Shown here: positions 1-6,462 of the stretch, piece after piece
Numbering within the stretch: the stretch's first letter is position 1
How the letters are laid out: each line of letters starts with the position of its first letter
From: JBGTIS01 sp041745535
GTDB taxonomy: Bacteria; Bacteroidota; Bacteroidia; Cytophagales; Cyclobacteriaceae
Assembly: GCA_041745535.1 (NCBI GenBank)
Contig: JBGTIS010000294.1
Span: 1 to 8,087 of the forward strand
Direction: 5' to 3'
DNA length: 8,087 nucleotides
The notes under the pieces: model-generated
Seen by the model: only the letters and a program-made list of their open reading frames with translations
Told to the model about the DNA's origin: nothing
The model's database searches: none
Position numbers and translations under genes: made by a program

Positions 1-120
1 ACACATAGGATTAGAAGGGCTTTTCGCGGATCACGCGATTTTTCAAAAAAACCGCGAAACCATATCATCGCCTTTGAATTGGCTTTCTTCTACATCAATT
101 TTGGTTTCGTCTAAAAAACA
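1..120 (-). other. Unassigned coding-like tail at the window edge, joined to the decayed receiver gene
   Basis: After the SSSDK of the receiver remnant, the minus-strand frame continues as HKVCFLDETKIDVEESQF and KGDDMVSRFF to a TGA at 43-45. If one T of the seven-T run (A7 on the plus strand, 45-51) is skipped, the frame stays open to the window edge and reads EKSRDPRKALLILCV. This does not resemble the beta5/alpha5 end of a receiver, and I do not recognise it. It may be part of a second gene joined to the remnant by a rearrangement, or degraded receiver sequence. The plus strand of the same stretch is also open in one frame up to a TAA at 112-114, so coding direction is not certain. Confidence 0.3.
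22..59. repeat. Perfect 8-bp inverted repeat, TTTCGCGG / CCGCGAAA
   Basis: TTTCGCGG at 22-29 and CCGCGAAA at 52-59 are exact reverse complements separated by 22 bases that include an A7 run and a further CGCGAT. It could form a stem-loop or be a protein-binding palindrome. It has no T run directly after either arm, so it is not a standard terminator. It overlaps a possible coding tail on the minus strand, so it may also be a chance outcome of coding sequence. Confidence 0.4.
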
Positions 121-461
121 TACTTTATGAATCACCACCAACTTATCAGAACTAGACAGGATTACAATCTTACAATAGTCCCTGACTTCTTGTGGAAAAA
201 GTTCAAATTTATAAAGAAAAGCAAAGCAAAGCCATCTAATACAGGCAGGTTGATATCCAGAAAGATCAGCTCAGGCCAGGCACCGCGATCATGCTGGTAT
301 TTGATCAGGTACATCAAAGCCCCTTGGGTAGAGGATTGCTCAATAATGGTTTTGGCAAAACTATCTGAATCCATTACTAATCCGGCTATATTCATATACC
401 CGGGCGTGTGGGTGTTAGACAAGATAACCAGTAAAAATTATTTCGCTTATATGATATTCAT
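43..461 (-). pseudogene. Decayed single-domain response regulator (CheY-like receiver), frameshifted
   Basis: On the minus strand the stretch around 235-275 reads PELIFLDINLPVLDGF, the phospho-acceptor loop of a receiver domain (Asp of LDIN, then P and DG). That frame ends early near 162, but the receiver homology resumes in another frame as YKFELFPQEVRDYCKIVILS followed by SSDK, the beta4 strand with the conserved Ser region. The frames join if one of three GCTTT copies (218-232) is removed, giving DGFAFLYKFE. An ATG at 459-461 is in frame with the N-terminal part, but TAA codons follow at 447-449 and 438-440. The beta1 strand reads FLLVI and is followed by Leu-Ser where an Asp-Asp pair is expected. 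The usual Lys-Pro of beta5 is not visible. A functional phosphorelay protein is unlikely. Such receivers normally accept phosphate from histidine kinases; no kinase is visible here. The family call is firm; the true ends are uncertain. Confidence 0.75.
218..232. repeat. Three tandem copies of AAAGC (GCTTT on the minus strand)
   Basis: Positions 218-232 are an exact 5-base unit repeated three times. It lies in the receiver remnant just after the LPVLDG motif. Three copies break the reading frame, while two copies would restore it and produce a normal-looking receiver sequence (GFAFLYKFE). The extra copy is therefore the likely cause of one frameshift, by slipped-strand duplication. Confidence 0.85.
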
Positions 462-628
462 CAAGTTACATTTGGTTAAATCTTTTATGCTCGCAATAGT
501 ACAAATGAGTTACCTATGATATTAGCTAGGCTATACACAATAATTTCCGTGACCCACATTTGAGAAAACAAGCTGATCTGGTAATCCGTATCTGAATTGG
601 ATAGCTTCGCGCAAATTAAATCATAGTA
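462..628. other. Intergenic region between the divergent receiver remnant and the HMA-AraC gene
   Basis: No convincing gene, RNA or terminator is visible here. It should hold the promoter of the plus-strand HMA-AraC gene. A TTTG at 559-562 lies 19 bases before TAATCCGT, which matches only the TA part of the Bacteroidota TAnnTTTG element, so I do not call a promoter. There is no Shine-Dalgarno-like sequence before the ATG at 629, which is normal for this phylum. Confidence 0.5.
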
Positions 629-1198
629 ATGAATACCACCTTGCATATTAAAAATATGGTTTGCAACCGATGTATAAAGGTTGTGAAAGAAGAACTGGAA
701 GACCTGGGTCTGGTTGTAAAACAGATAAAATTAGGTGAAGTGGAGTTGGAGCAGGATGATGCCGCTGTGGATAAGGCAAAGATCGCCGAAGTACTGGAAA
801 ACAATGGGTTTGAACTGCTCGACGACAGGAAAACGCAACTGATTGAAAAAATAAAAAATATCTTGATTGAACTGATCCACCAGCCCGATGAGATCGTTAT
901 TCATGAAAATTATTCCCACATCATCCAATCCAGGCTGGGCGTGGATTACCATTACCTGAGCAATTTATTTTCCTCTACCGAAGGGGTTACCATCGAAAAA
1001 TATATGATCTTGCAACGCATTGAGCGAGCAAAAGAATTACTGGTGTATAATGAGCTCACCCTGAGCCAGATCGCCGACAAAATGGGGTACAGCAGCGTGG
1101 CACACCTTTCAGCCCAATTTAAAAAAATCACAGGCCTTACCCCCTCTGCTTTTAAAAAACTGACGGGCAATTACAGAAAACCGCTGGATAAAGTCTGA
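629..1198 (+). CDS. HMA-like CxxC domain fused to an AraC-family DNA-binding domain; transcription regulator
   Basis: The protein has 189 residues. Residues 1-65 resemble a heavy-metal-associated fold: a beta strand (TLHIKNM), a Cys-x-x-Cys metal-site motif (VCNRC, Cys12 and Cys15), a helix (IKVVKEELEDLGL), and a further beta-alpha-beta pattern ending at FELL. Residues about 75-180 form a double helix-turn-helix AraC domain. The second half carries the family signature: LTLSQIADKMGYSSVAHLSA, then QFKKITGLTPSAFKK. There is no cupin-type effector domain, so the small N-terminal domain is the likely sensor, possibly for Cu+ or another soft metal or thiol state. This domain pairing is known in Bacteroidota; the ligand is my inference. 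It ends 112 bases before the ECF sigma gene on the same strand. It could be an independent metal-response gene, since no metal transporter is in view. The start ATG is the first in frame and aligns well with the HMA strand. Confidence 0.9.
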   Translation: MNTTLHIKNMVCNRCIKVVKEELEDLGLVVKQIKLGEVELEQDDAAVDKAKIAEVLENNGFELLDDRKTQLIEKIKNILIELIHQPDEIVIHENYSHIIQSRLGVDYHYLSNLFSSTEGVTIEKYMILQRIERAKELLVYNELTLSQIADKMGYSSVAHLSAQFKKITGLTPSAFKKLTGNYRKPLDKV

Positions 1199-1199
1199 G

Positions 1200-1214
1200 T
1201 TCCTTTAAAAGGAA
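1200..1214. repeat. Small palindrome TTCCTT-TAA-AAGGAA after the HMA-AraC stop
   Basis: A perfect 6-bp inverted repeat with a 3-base loop starts two bases after the TGA of the HMA-AraC gene. It is AT-rich and no T run follows, so termination would be weak at best. It could equally be a small operator upstream of the sigma gene. No function is assigned. Confidence 0.3.
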
Positions 1215-1310
1215 AACCCGCTATAAATTCTATTAGTATCTTTATTAAACTTTTCGTAAGTTGAACATGGATTCCGGCGCATATTTCCCCAAGATATACC
1301 GGTTAATAGC

Positions 1311-1892
1311 ATGAAATACCCTATAGAAGATCAATTGTGGCAGCAGTTTCTGGCTGGTAACGGTCAGGCCTTTTCAGCGCTTTTTCTGAAATACCGCCCG
1401 CTATTGCTGCATTATGGGATCAAACTTTGCCAAAGTGAAGTGCGGGCAGAAGAGTGTATTCAGGATTTGTTTTGCTATTTGTTTGAAAATAAAAATAAAC
1501 TATCGCAGATCAGGCAGTTAAAACCTTATTTGTTTGTGGCTTACCGCAGGCGCATGCTACAAAGCCAGAAAACCAACCGGCTGTTGTTGTCAACCGACAA
1601 TCCTGCTTCAGACCTTGCCATACAGTTCTCTCAGGAAGAAATTATGATTGAGCATGAAATGCAAAGCTCAGAGCAAAGAAGACTTTGGCAAATGCTGAAT
1701 GAATTGCCGGCGCGTCAGCGGGAAGTGGTTTATCTGAAATACTATCAGGGACTGGATACAGATGAAATTGCCGCGTCTATGGATATTACCCATCAGGGCG
1801 TACTGAATGCACTGTACAAAGCCTTTAAAAAGCTGAGAAAGGCCTTGAAAAATAATTTCAAGTCCAGCTTTTATTCTTTGTTATTCTTCTAA
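1311..1892 (+). CDS. ECF-type RNA polymerase sigma factor (FecI-like, Bacteroidota group)
   Basis: The protein has 193 residues, usual for an extracytoplasmic-function sigma factor. Region sigma2 spans about residues 20-85: LFLKYRPLLLHYG, the acidic helix EECIQDLFCYLFENK typical of region 2.2, and KPYLFVAYRRRML, the end of 2.4. Region sigma4 spans about residues 122-180: LNELPARQREVVYLKYYQGL, then DTDEIAASMDITHQGVLNAL, the helix-turn-helix that contacts the -35 element, and YKAFKKLRKAL. A short hydrophobic tail (SSFYSLLFF) follows. The role is to direct core polymerase to target promoters when released or activated by the FecR protein encoded next. Targets probably include the susC/susD pair downstream. 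There is no extra C-terminal domain. The start ATG lacks a Shine-Dalgarno sequence. Confidence 0.95.
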   Translation: MKYPIEDQLWQQFLAGNGQAFSALFLKYRPLLLHYGIKLCQSEVRAEECIQDLFCYLFENKNKLSQIRQLKPYLFVAYRRRMLQSQKTNRLLLSTDNPASDLAIQFSQEEIMIEHEMQSSEQRRLWQMLNELPARQREVVYLKYYQGLDTDEIAASMDITHQGVLNALYKAFKKLRKALKNNFKSSFYSLLFF

Positions 1893-1999
1893 ACACCTGC
1901 CTTTCCATTCCTTTTTATTTTTTTGTAATTTTTTTTCGCTCAGGAGGTTATTCTTTGCTGTGTGCCTGCTCTATATATAAAAGGCATAAAAAAACGGCA
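1893..1999. promoter_or_regulatory. T-rich sigma-fecR spacer with an AGGAGG motif and a possible -7-like element
   Basis: The 107-base gap is very T-rich at 1911-1936 on the plus strand. No stem precedes the T runs, so it is not an obvious intrinsic terminator. AGGAGG lies at 1942-1947, seven bases before a TTG (1955) that is in frame with fecR, and 52 bases before the preferred ATG. TATTCTTTG at 1949-1957 resembles the Bacteroidota TAnnTTTG promoter element but has one extra spacer base. A TTG at 1923-1925 lies about where a -33 element could be, but the spacing is a little long. Separate transcription of fecR is possible but not shown. Confidence 0.3.
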
Positions 2000-3013
2000 A
2001 TGCATCAGGAACCTGGCGACTTTTTAAAGAAATGGTTAAACGATCCCTCTTTCCACAACTGGGCAAAGAATAGTAATGCCGCTGACTACCAGCAATGGGA
2101 AGATTGGCTGATGAAAAATGCGGCGTACCGAAATCTGGCAGAAACGGCCGCACTCATTATTAAAGGCATCAGGTTTCGTGACATACCCGTGAACGAGCAG
2201 GAAAATGCGGCAGCACTGGAGAAAATGTGGCAGCGGTTATCCTACACCGCTCAGCCATCTGCCCGTGTCCGTTCTATACAGGCATACGGTTATAAGTTTG
2301 GTTTGCGTCTGGCAGCTTCTATTGCGCTTTTACTCTTTGCCGGCATTTTCCTTTATCATCAGCTGGCAATCAGGCCTTATGTGGAAGTGCATACCAATTA
2401 CGGTGAAAAAATAGAACTGGTGCTGCCCGACCAAACGGTTGTGGTGCTGAACGCGAATTCTGAATTACGATACGCTAAGCAAAATCCAAGGAAAGTCTGG
2501 CTCACCGGTGAGGCTTTATTCCAGGTAAAAAAGAAACCCGAAACCAATGAGAAATTTCTGGTGCTCACCAATGATTTGACAGTGGAAGTGCTGGGAACGG
2601 TTTTTAATGTGAACAGTCGTGAGAAAAAAACAGAAGTGTTCCTGGAAGAAGGTAAAGTAAAACTCAACCTTAAGGATAAAGCAAAATCCGATGTGATGCT
2701 TTCTCCCGGCGACGTGCTTACTTATTCCGCTAATCAGAACAATCCTTACCGGAAAGCACGGAGTGAGGCAAAACTTCATACTTCCTGGAAAGATGGCGTA
2801 CTGATATTGAAGGGAACCCCCTTGCAGGAAGTGATACAACAAATGGAAGATTTATACGGCGTACGCATTACCCTGCAAAACGATACGCTGGCCCGGCATA
2901 AAATGACGATGGCCATCCCTATTGAAAATGTAGACATTGCCCTGGCCACTTTAGAAAATACGCTGGGGCTGCACATCCAGCAGCAAAGCAACGGGGAATA
3001 TTGGATTGAATAA
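2000..3013 (+). CDS. FecR-family anti-sigma factor / signal transducer, inner membrane
   Basis: From the ATG at 2000 the protein has 337 residues. The cytoplasmic part (about 1-100) begins with FLKKWLNDPSFHNW and carries the helical sigma-binding region. A single membrane segment spans about 103-122 (RLAASIALLLFAGIFLYHQL). The periplasmic FecR domain covers about 128-222, with the hallmark GEKIELVLPDQTVVVLNANS, LTGEALFQV and VEVLGTVFNVN motifs. A C-terminal domain at about 268-335 (GTPLQEVIQQMEDLYGVRI) matches the DUF4974/STN-like fold common in Bacteroidota FecR proteins. It should hold the upstream sigma factor and respond to the STN domain of the SusC protein downstream. A longer start at TTG 1955 would add 15 residues and has an ideally spaced AGGAGG, but the extension (LCACSIYKRHKK) is not family-like, so the ATG is preferred. 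Confidence 0.93.
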   Translation: MHQEPGDFLKKWLNDPSFHNWAKNSNAADYQQWEDWLMKNAAYRNLAETAALIIKGIRFRDIPVNEQENAAALEKMWQRLSYTAQPSARVRSIQAYGYKFGLRLAASIALLLFAGIFLYHQLAIRPYVEVHTNYGEKIELVLPDQTVVVLNANSELRYAKQNPRKVWLTGEALFQVKKKPETNEKFLVLTNDLTVEVLGTVFNVNSREKKTEVFLEEGKVKLNLKDKAKSDVMLSPGDVLTYSANQNNPYRKARSEAKLHTSWKDGVLILKGTPLQEVIQQMEDLYGVRITLQNDTLARHKMTMAIPIENVDIALATLENTLGLHIQQQSNGEYWIE

Positions 3014-3020
3014 AGAAAAA

Positions 3021-3050
3021 CTGGCGGTCTGGTTGGCATGAGAACGCCAG
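3021..3050 (+). promoter_or_regulatory. Possible leader hairpin between fecR and susC (CTGGCG / CGCCAG)
   Basis: CTGGCG at 3021-3026 and CGCCAG at 3045-3050 are exact reverse complements with an 18-base loop. A shorter alternative pairing (TGGC 3034-3037 with GCCA 3046-3049) uses the same right arm. It begins seven bases after the fecR stop and ends 38 bases before the susC ATG. No T run follows directly. It could be an mRNA processing or stability structure that separates regulator and transporter expression, an attenuating hairpin, or chance. Confidence 0.3.
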
Positions 3051-3088
3051 CGTTACACAAAATAAATTGTACAACTTAATTCAAACTT

Positions 3089-6000
3089 ATGAGATTTACG
3101 CTACTGCTCAAAGTCCGGGCGGCTGTTTTGTTGCTTTTGGTAACGCTAACAGCAAACCTGTATGCCCGTGAAGTACCTTTCCGCTTTTCTGTGCTTCAGG
3201 AGCGTCCGCTGGTGGAAGCCCTGGAAGAGTTAAGTGAAAAATACCAGGTTTTCTTTTCTTATGAAACAGAATTACTAAACCAGATTGAAGTTGATTTTTC
3301 ATTCCAGAAAGAAGAAAATCTGGAAGAAGCCATCAACCGCCTGCTCGGCGCTACCGATTTGCGTTACAAATACCTGGGAGGGAAGTACTATGTGATTTAC
3401 CGCAATTATGGCAAAGGCCTGAAAACCCTGAAAAAACTGGAACGCAAAATCAATCAGCTGATAGACCTGGAGAAAAAAGGAGAATTCAGCCTGCATCCGA
3501 CTATGAAAGACCCCTCCAAAAGGTTGCAGTTGATCCGGCATTCGGCGAGTACGATGCTGGTAGAAAAAACCATTTCCGGAAAAGTATCCGATGAGAATGG
3601 CGCGGGATTGCCCGGCGTCAATATTCTGGTGAAAAACACCAATATTGGCTCTATTACCGATGTGGATGGTAACTACAGGCTCAGCGCGCCCGACAATGCC
3701 TCTGCCCTTGTTTTTTCTTATGTGGGGTATTTGACCCAGGAAGTAACTATTGGCGATCAGAATACCATCAACGTAACCCTTGGCCCTGATATCGCTTCGC
3801 TTTCCGAAGTGGTGGTGGTTGGATATGGCACCCAGCAGAAGAAAGAAATCACCAGCGCGATTTCTACTGTTTCATCAGAAGAATTTAACAAGGGAAATGT
3901 AAACAATCCGCAGCAGTTACTACAGGGAAAAGTAGCCGGCCTTACTGTAACCCGGGCGGGTGGCGATCCAAATCAGGATTTTACGGTGCGCATGAGAGGA
4001 CTTACCACCCTGGGCGCCAATTCCGAACCGCTGGTAGTAATTGATGGGGTAATCGGGGGCTCTCTGAACCTGATCGACCCGAACGATATCGAAACCATAG
4101 ACGTGCTGAAAGATGCTTCCGCGGCAGCTATTTATGGTACCCGGGGTAGTTCAGGAGTAATCATTATTACCACCAAATCGGGCAGAACCGGTGGGAAAGC
4201 CTCTTTTGAGTACAATGGGTATCTGTCGGCAGAAGAAATAGGTAACGTTATCGATATTGCCTCTCCCGAAAGGTTTGTACAGTTGGGCGGAAACGATTTA
4301 GGATACAAAACCGACTGGTTGGACGAAGTGTCGCAAACCGCGCTTTCGCAGGTTCATAATATTGCTTTTTCCAACAGTACCGAAAATTTAAGTTACCGGG
4401 CTTCCATTAACTACCGCGATATAGAAGGCGTACTGGCCGGAAGCGGATTTAATCAGCTTAATGGTCGATTAAATATTTCCCAGAAACTACTTAATAATCG
4501 GCTAACACTTACTTCTACCGTAGCCGTTACCCAGCGCGATGCCGATGTGGGATATTCACAGGCTCTGCGTTATGCCCTTAATTTTAATCCTACCGCACCT
4601 GTTTTTGTAGACAACGATCCGGCTCTGGGTTATTACGAAACAAAAGTACAGGATGTGTTTAATCCGGTGGCACTCAACGCACTCAATACACGGCTGGTAC
4701 GCAGAAAAAGTTTTCTGGGAAACTTTCAGGCTCAATATGAAATTATTGACGGATTAAAACTTTCCGGTAATTATTCTTTCCAGACCATCAGCGATCTGGA
4801 AGGCGAATACGCCAATTCCCAGGCCTGGTTTGGCGGACAGCGAAACAATGGCAGTGCTTCCCGCAGGACCAAAGATGATCTGAATGAACTGTTTGAACTT
4901 ACAGGTACCTACGTCGGCAGCACCGATGCGTTTAACTATACCCTCCTGGGCGGTTATTCCTACCAGAAACTGGGTTTCGATGAGTTTTCTATCACCAATA
5001 CCGATTTTATTTCTGATGAAGTAACCTTTTATGACCTTGAATCAGGCCTGGGTATTTCTGACCCTGCTGGCATCAAATCAGTAGCTTCTCAGAGAGAAGA
5101 GTCCAAACTGATTTCCTTTTTTGGCAGGGTGAACCTGAACTTTTCCGATGCCTATTACCTGTCGGCCAGCTATCGAAGAGAAGGATCCTCTAAATTTGGT
5201 GCCAACAACCGATGGGGTAATTTCTGGGCAGCAAGCGGTGGTGTAAATATCACCCAGCTTGTTACCATCCCGGTATTGGACAACCTGAAAGTAAGAGCTG
5301 GTTACGGCGTTACCGGTAATCCACCGGTACAGAACTATGCGTTTCTGGAAACATTGGGAGCAGGCCCGCTGGGTTATTCCAATGGAGAGTATATTCCCAG
5401 TATTGGCCCGCAATCTAACCCGAATCCGGATCTGAAATGGGAGGAAAAAGGCGAGTTTAACGCAGGTATTGATTTTGCCCTCCTGAACTTCAGACTTTCC
5501 GGTGCGGTAGATTACTATATCCGAAATACCACCGATTTGCTCAATTCGGTAAGTGTACCCAGTCCGCCCAACCAATTCGGATCGTCGCTGGTGAATATCG
5601 GGGAACTGGAAACCAAAGGGTTTGAGGTGCAGCTCGATTATCTGGTAATCGATAAACCGGATTTCGACTGGAATATCGGAGCGAATTATTCTACTTTTAA
5701 TACCAAACTGATCCGGTTTAATGAGCTGGCAAATACCAACCTGCTGATTGCCAACATCGGTGCTCCCGGACTGAACAATACCTATATCGTACGATTGGCC
5801 GAAGGGGAGGAAATCGGACAGATTATGGCCTCTCCTTTTGTGCGCTACGACGAGGGTGGCGTGGCGGTGATGCGCGATAAGGAAGGCAATGAAACCACCA
5901 ACCGGAATTCCGACGACTTTATAGTGGCCGGTCATGGTTTGCCCGACTTTAACCTGGGAATCAATAACTCTTTTAAGTACAAGCAATTTGATCTGAATTT

Positions 6001-6442
6001 CTTTTTCAGAGGCAGTTTCGGTCATTCGCTTGCCAACATTCAACGGGCTTATTTCGAGCATAGCTCTAACGTTGGGAAAGGCAACATCGTGGTAACCAAA
6101 CATTTTACAGAAGCCGACAAAGGATCGGATGCCTGGCACGATGGTTATGTGGAAAAAGCATCTTTCATGAAGCTCGACAATGCGTCATTAGGCTACACGT
6201 TTTTATTTCCTGAAGGCAGCGCTTTCAGAAATCTCAGGCTATATGTAACCGGCCAGAATATATTTACCATTACCGGCTATTCCGGGTCTGACCCCGAAGT
6301 GAGGTATTACGATCCGGGACCCACTACCGAGGGTAACCGGCAAAATCAGTATGGCGGTAACATCCTGGCACCCGGCATCGACCGCAGGGTAACCTACCTG
6401 CCTACCCGAACTTATACCTTTGGCGTCAACCTTGGCTTTTAA
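3089..6442 (+). CDS. SusC/RagA-family TonB-dependent outer-membrane transporter with N-terminal STN signalling domain
   Basis: The protein has 1117 residues, the normal size for SusC proteins with a signalling extension. Domains in order: a signal peptide (1-26, hydrophobic core AAVLLLLVTL, likely cut after LYA); an STN domain at about 29-104 (FRFSVLQERPLVEALEELSE, YQVFFSYE); a charged, probably helical linker at 105-160 (KTLKKLERKINQLIDLEKKG); a carboxypeptidase-regulatory-like domain at about 161-232 (ISGKVSDENGAGLPGVNI, SITDVDGNYRL); a TonB-box region (SEVVVVGYGTQ, 239-249); a plug to about 365 (VAGLTVTRAGGD, TIDVLKDASAAAIYGTRGSS); and a beta-barrel ending in Phe (TYTFGVNLGF). It imports a ligand, with the SusD protein encoded 20 bases downstream, using TonB/ExbBD energy. 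The STN domain fits control through the FecR/sigma pair encoded just upstream. The substrate is not evident. Confidence 0.96.
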   Translation: MRFTLLLKVRAAVLLLLVTLTANLYAREVPFRFSVLQERPLVEALEELSEKYQVFFSYETELLNQIEVDFSFQKEENLEEAINRLLGATDLRYKYLGGKYYVIYRNYGKGLKTLKKLERKINQLIDLEKKGEFSLHPTMKDPSKRLQLIRHSASTMLVEKTISGKVSDENGAGLPGVNILVKNTNIGSITDVDGNYRLSAPDNASALVFSYVGYLTQEVTIGDQNTINVTLGPDIASLSEVVVVGYGTQQKKEITSAISTVSSEEFNKGNVNNPQQLLQGKVAGLTVTRAGGDPNQDFTVRMRGLTTLGANSEPLVVIDGVIGGSLNLIDPNDIETIDVLKDASAAAIYGTRGSSGVIIITTKSGRTGGKASFEYNGYLSAEEIGNVIDIASPERFVQLGGNDLGYKTDWLDEVSQTALSQVHNIAFSNSTENLSYRASINYRDIEGVLAGSGFNQLNGRLNISQKLLNNRLTLTSTVAVTQRDADVGYSQALRYALNFNPTAPVFVDNDPALGYYETKVQDVFNPVALNALNTRLVRRKSFLGNFQAQYEIIDGLKLSGNYSFQTISDLEGEYANSQAWFGGQRNNGSASRRTKDDLNELFELTGTYVGSTDAFNYTLLGGYSYQKLGFDEFSITNTDFISDEVTFYDLESGLGISDPAGIKSVASQREESKLISFFGRVNLNFSDAYYLSASYRREGSSKFGANNRWGNFWAASGGVNITQLVTIPVLDNLKVRAGYGVTGNPPVQNYAFLETLGAGPLGYSNGEYIPSIGPQSNPNPDLKWEEKGEFNAGIDFALLNFRLSGAVDYYIRNTTDLLNSVSVPSPPNQFGSSLVNIGELETKGFEVQLDYLVIDKPDFDWNIGANYSTFNTKLIRFNELANTNLLIANIGAPGLNNTYIVRLAEGEEIGQIMASPFVRYDEGGVAVMRDKEGNETTNRNSDDFIVAGHGLPDFNLGINNSFKYKQFDLNFFFRGSFGHSLANIQRAYFEHSSNVGKGNIVVTKHFTEADKGSDAWHDGYVEKASFMKLDNASLGYTFLFPEGSAFRNLRLYVTGQNIFTITGYSGSDPEVRYYDPGPTTEGNRQNQYGGNILAPGIDRRVTYLPTRTYTFGVNLGF

Positions 6443-6462
6443 CCCTAAAACCGAATTCCGTT

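Noticed and set aside
127..519. Open frame of 130 codons on the plus strand
   Set aside because: It is antisense to the clear receiver-domain remnant, and its translation shows no family features.
1237..1244. TATCTTTA as a -7 promoter element for the sigma gene
   Set aside because: The last base of TAnnTTTG is missing and no TTG is found at the expected -33 distance.
1911..1936. T runs as an intrinsic terminator after the sigma gene
   Set aside because: No GC-rich stem precedes them on the plus strand.
3063..3069. TAAATTG as a promoter element upstream of susC
   Set aside because: One T of the TTTG part is missing and no -33 TTG is at suitable spacing.
5078..6139. Long open frame (353 codons) on the minus strand inside the susC gene
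   Set aside because: It is antisense to strongly conserved SusC barrel sequence; its translation has no recognisable domain and the frame is explained by codon usage of the sense gene.
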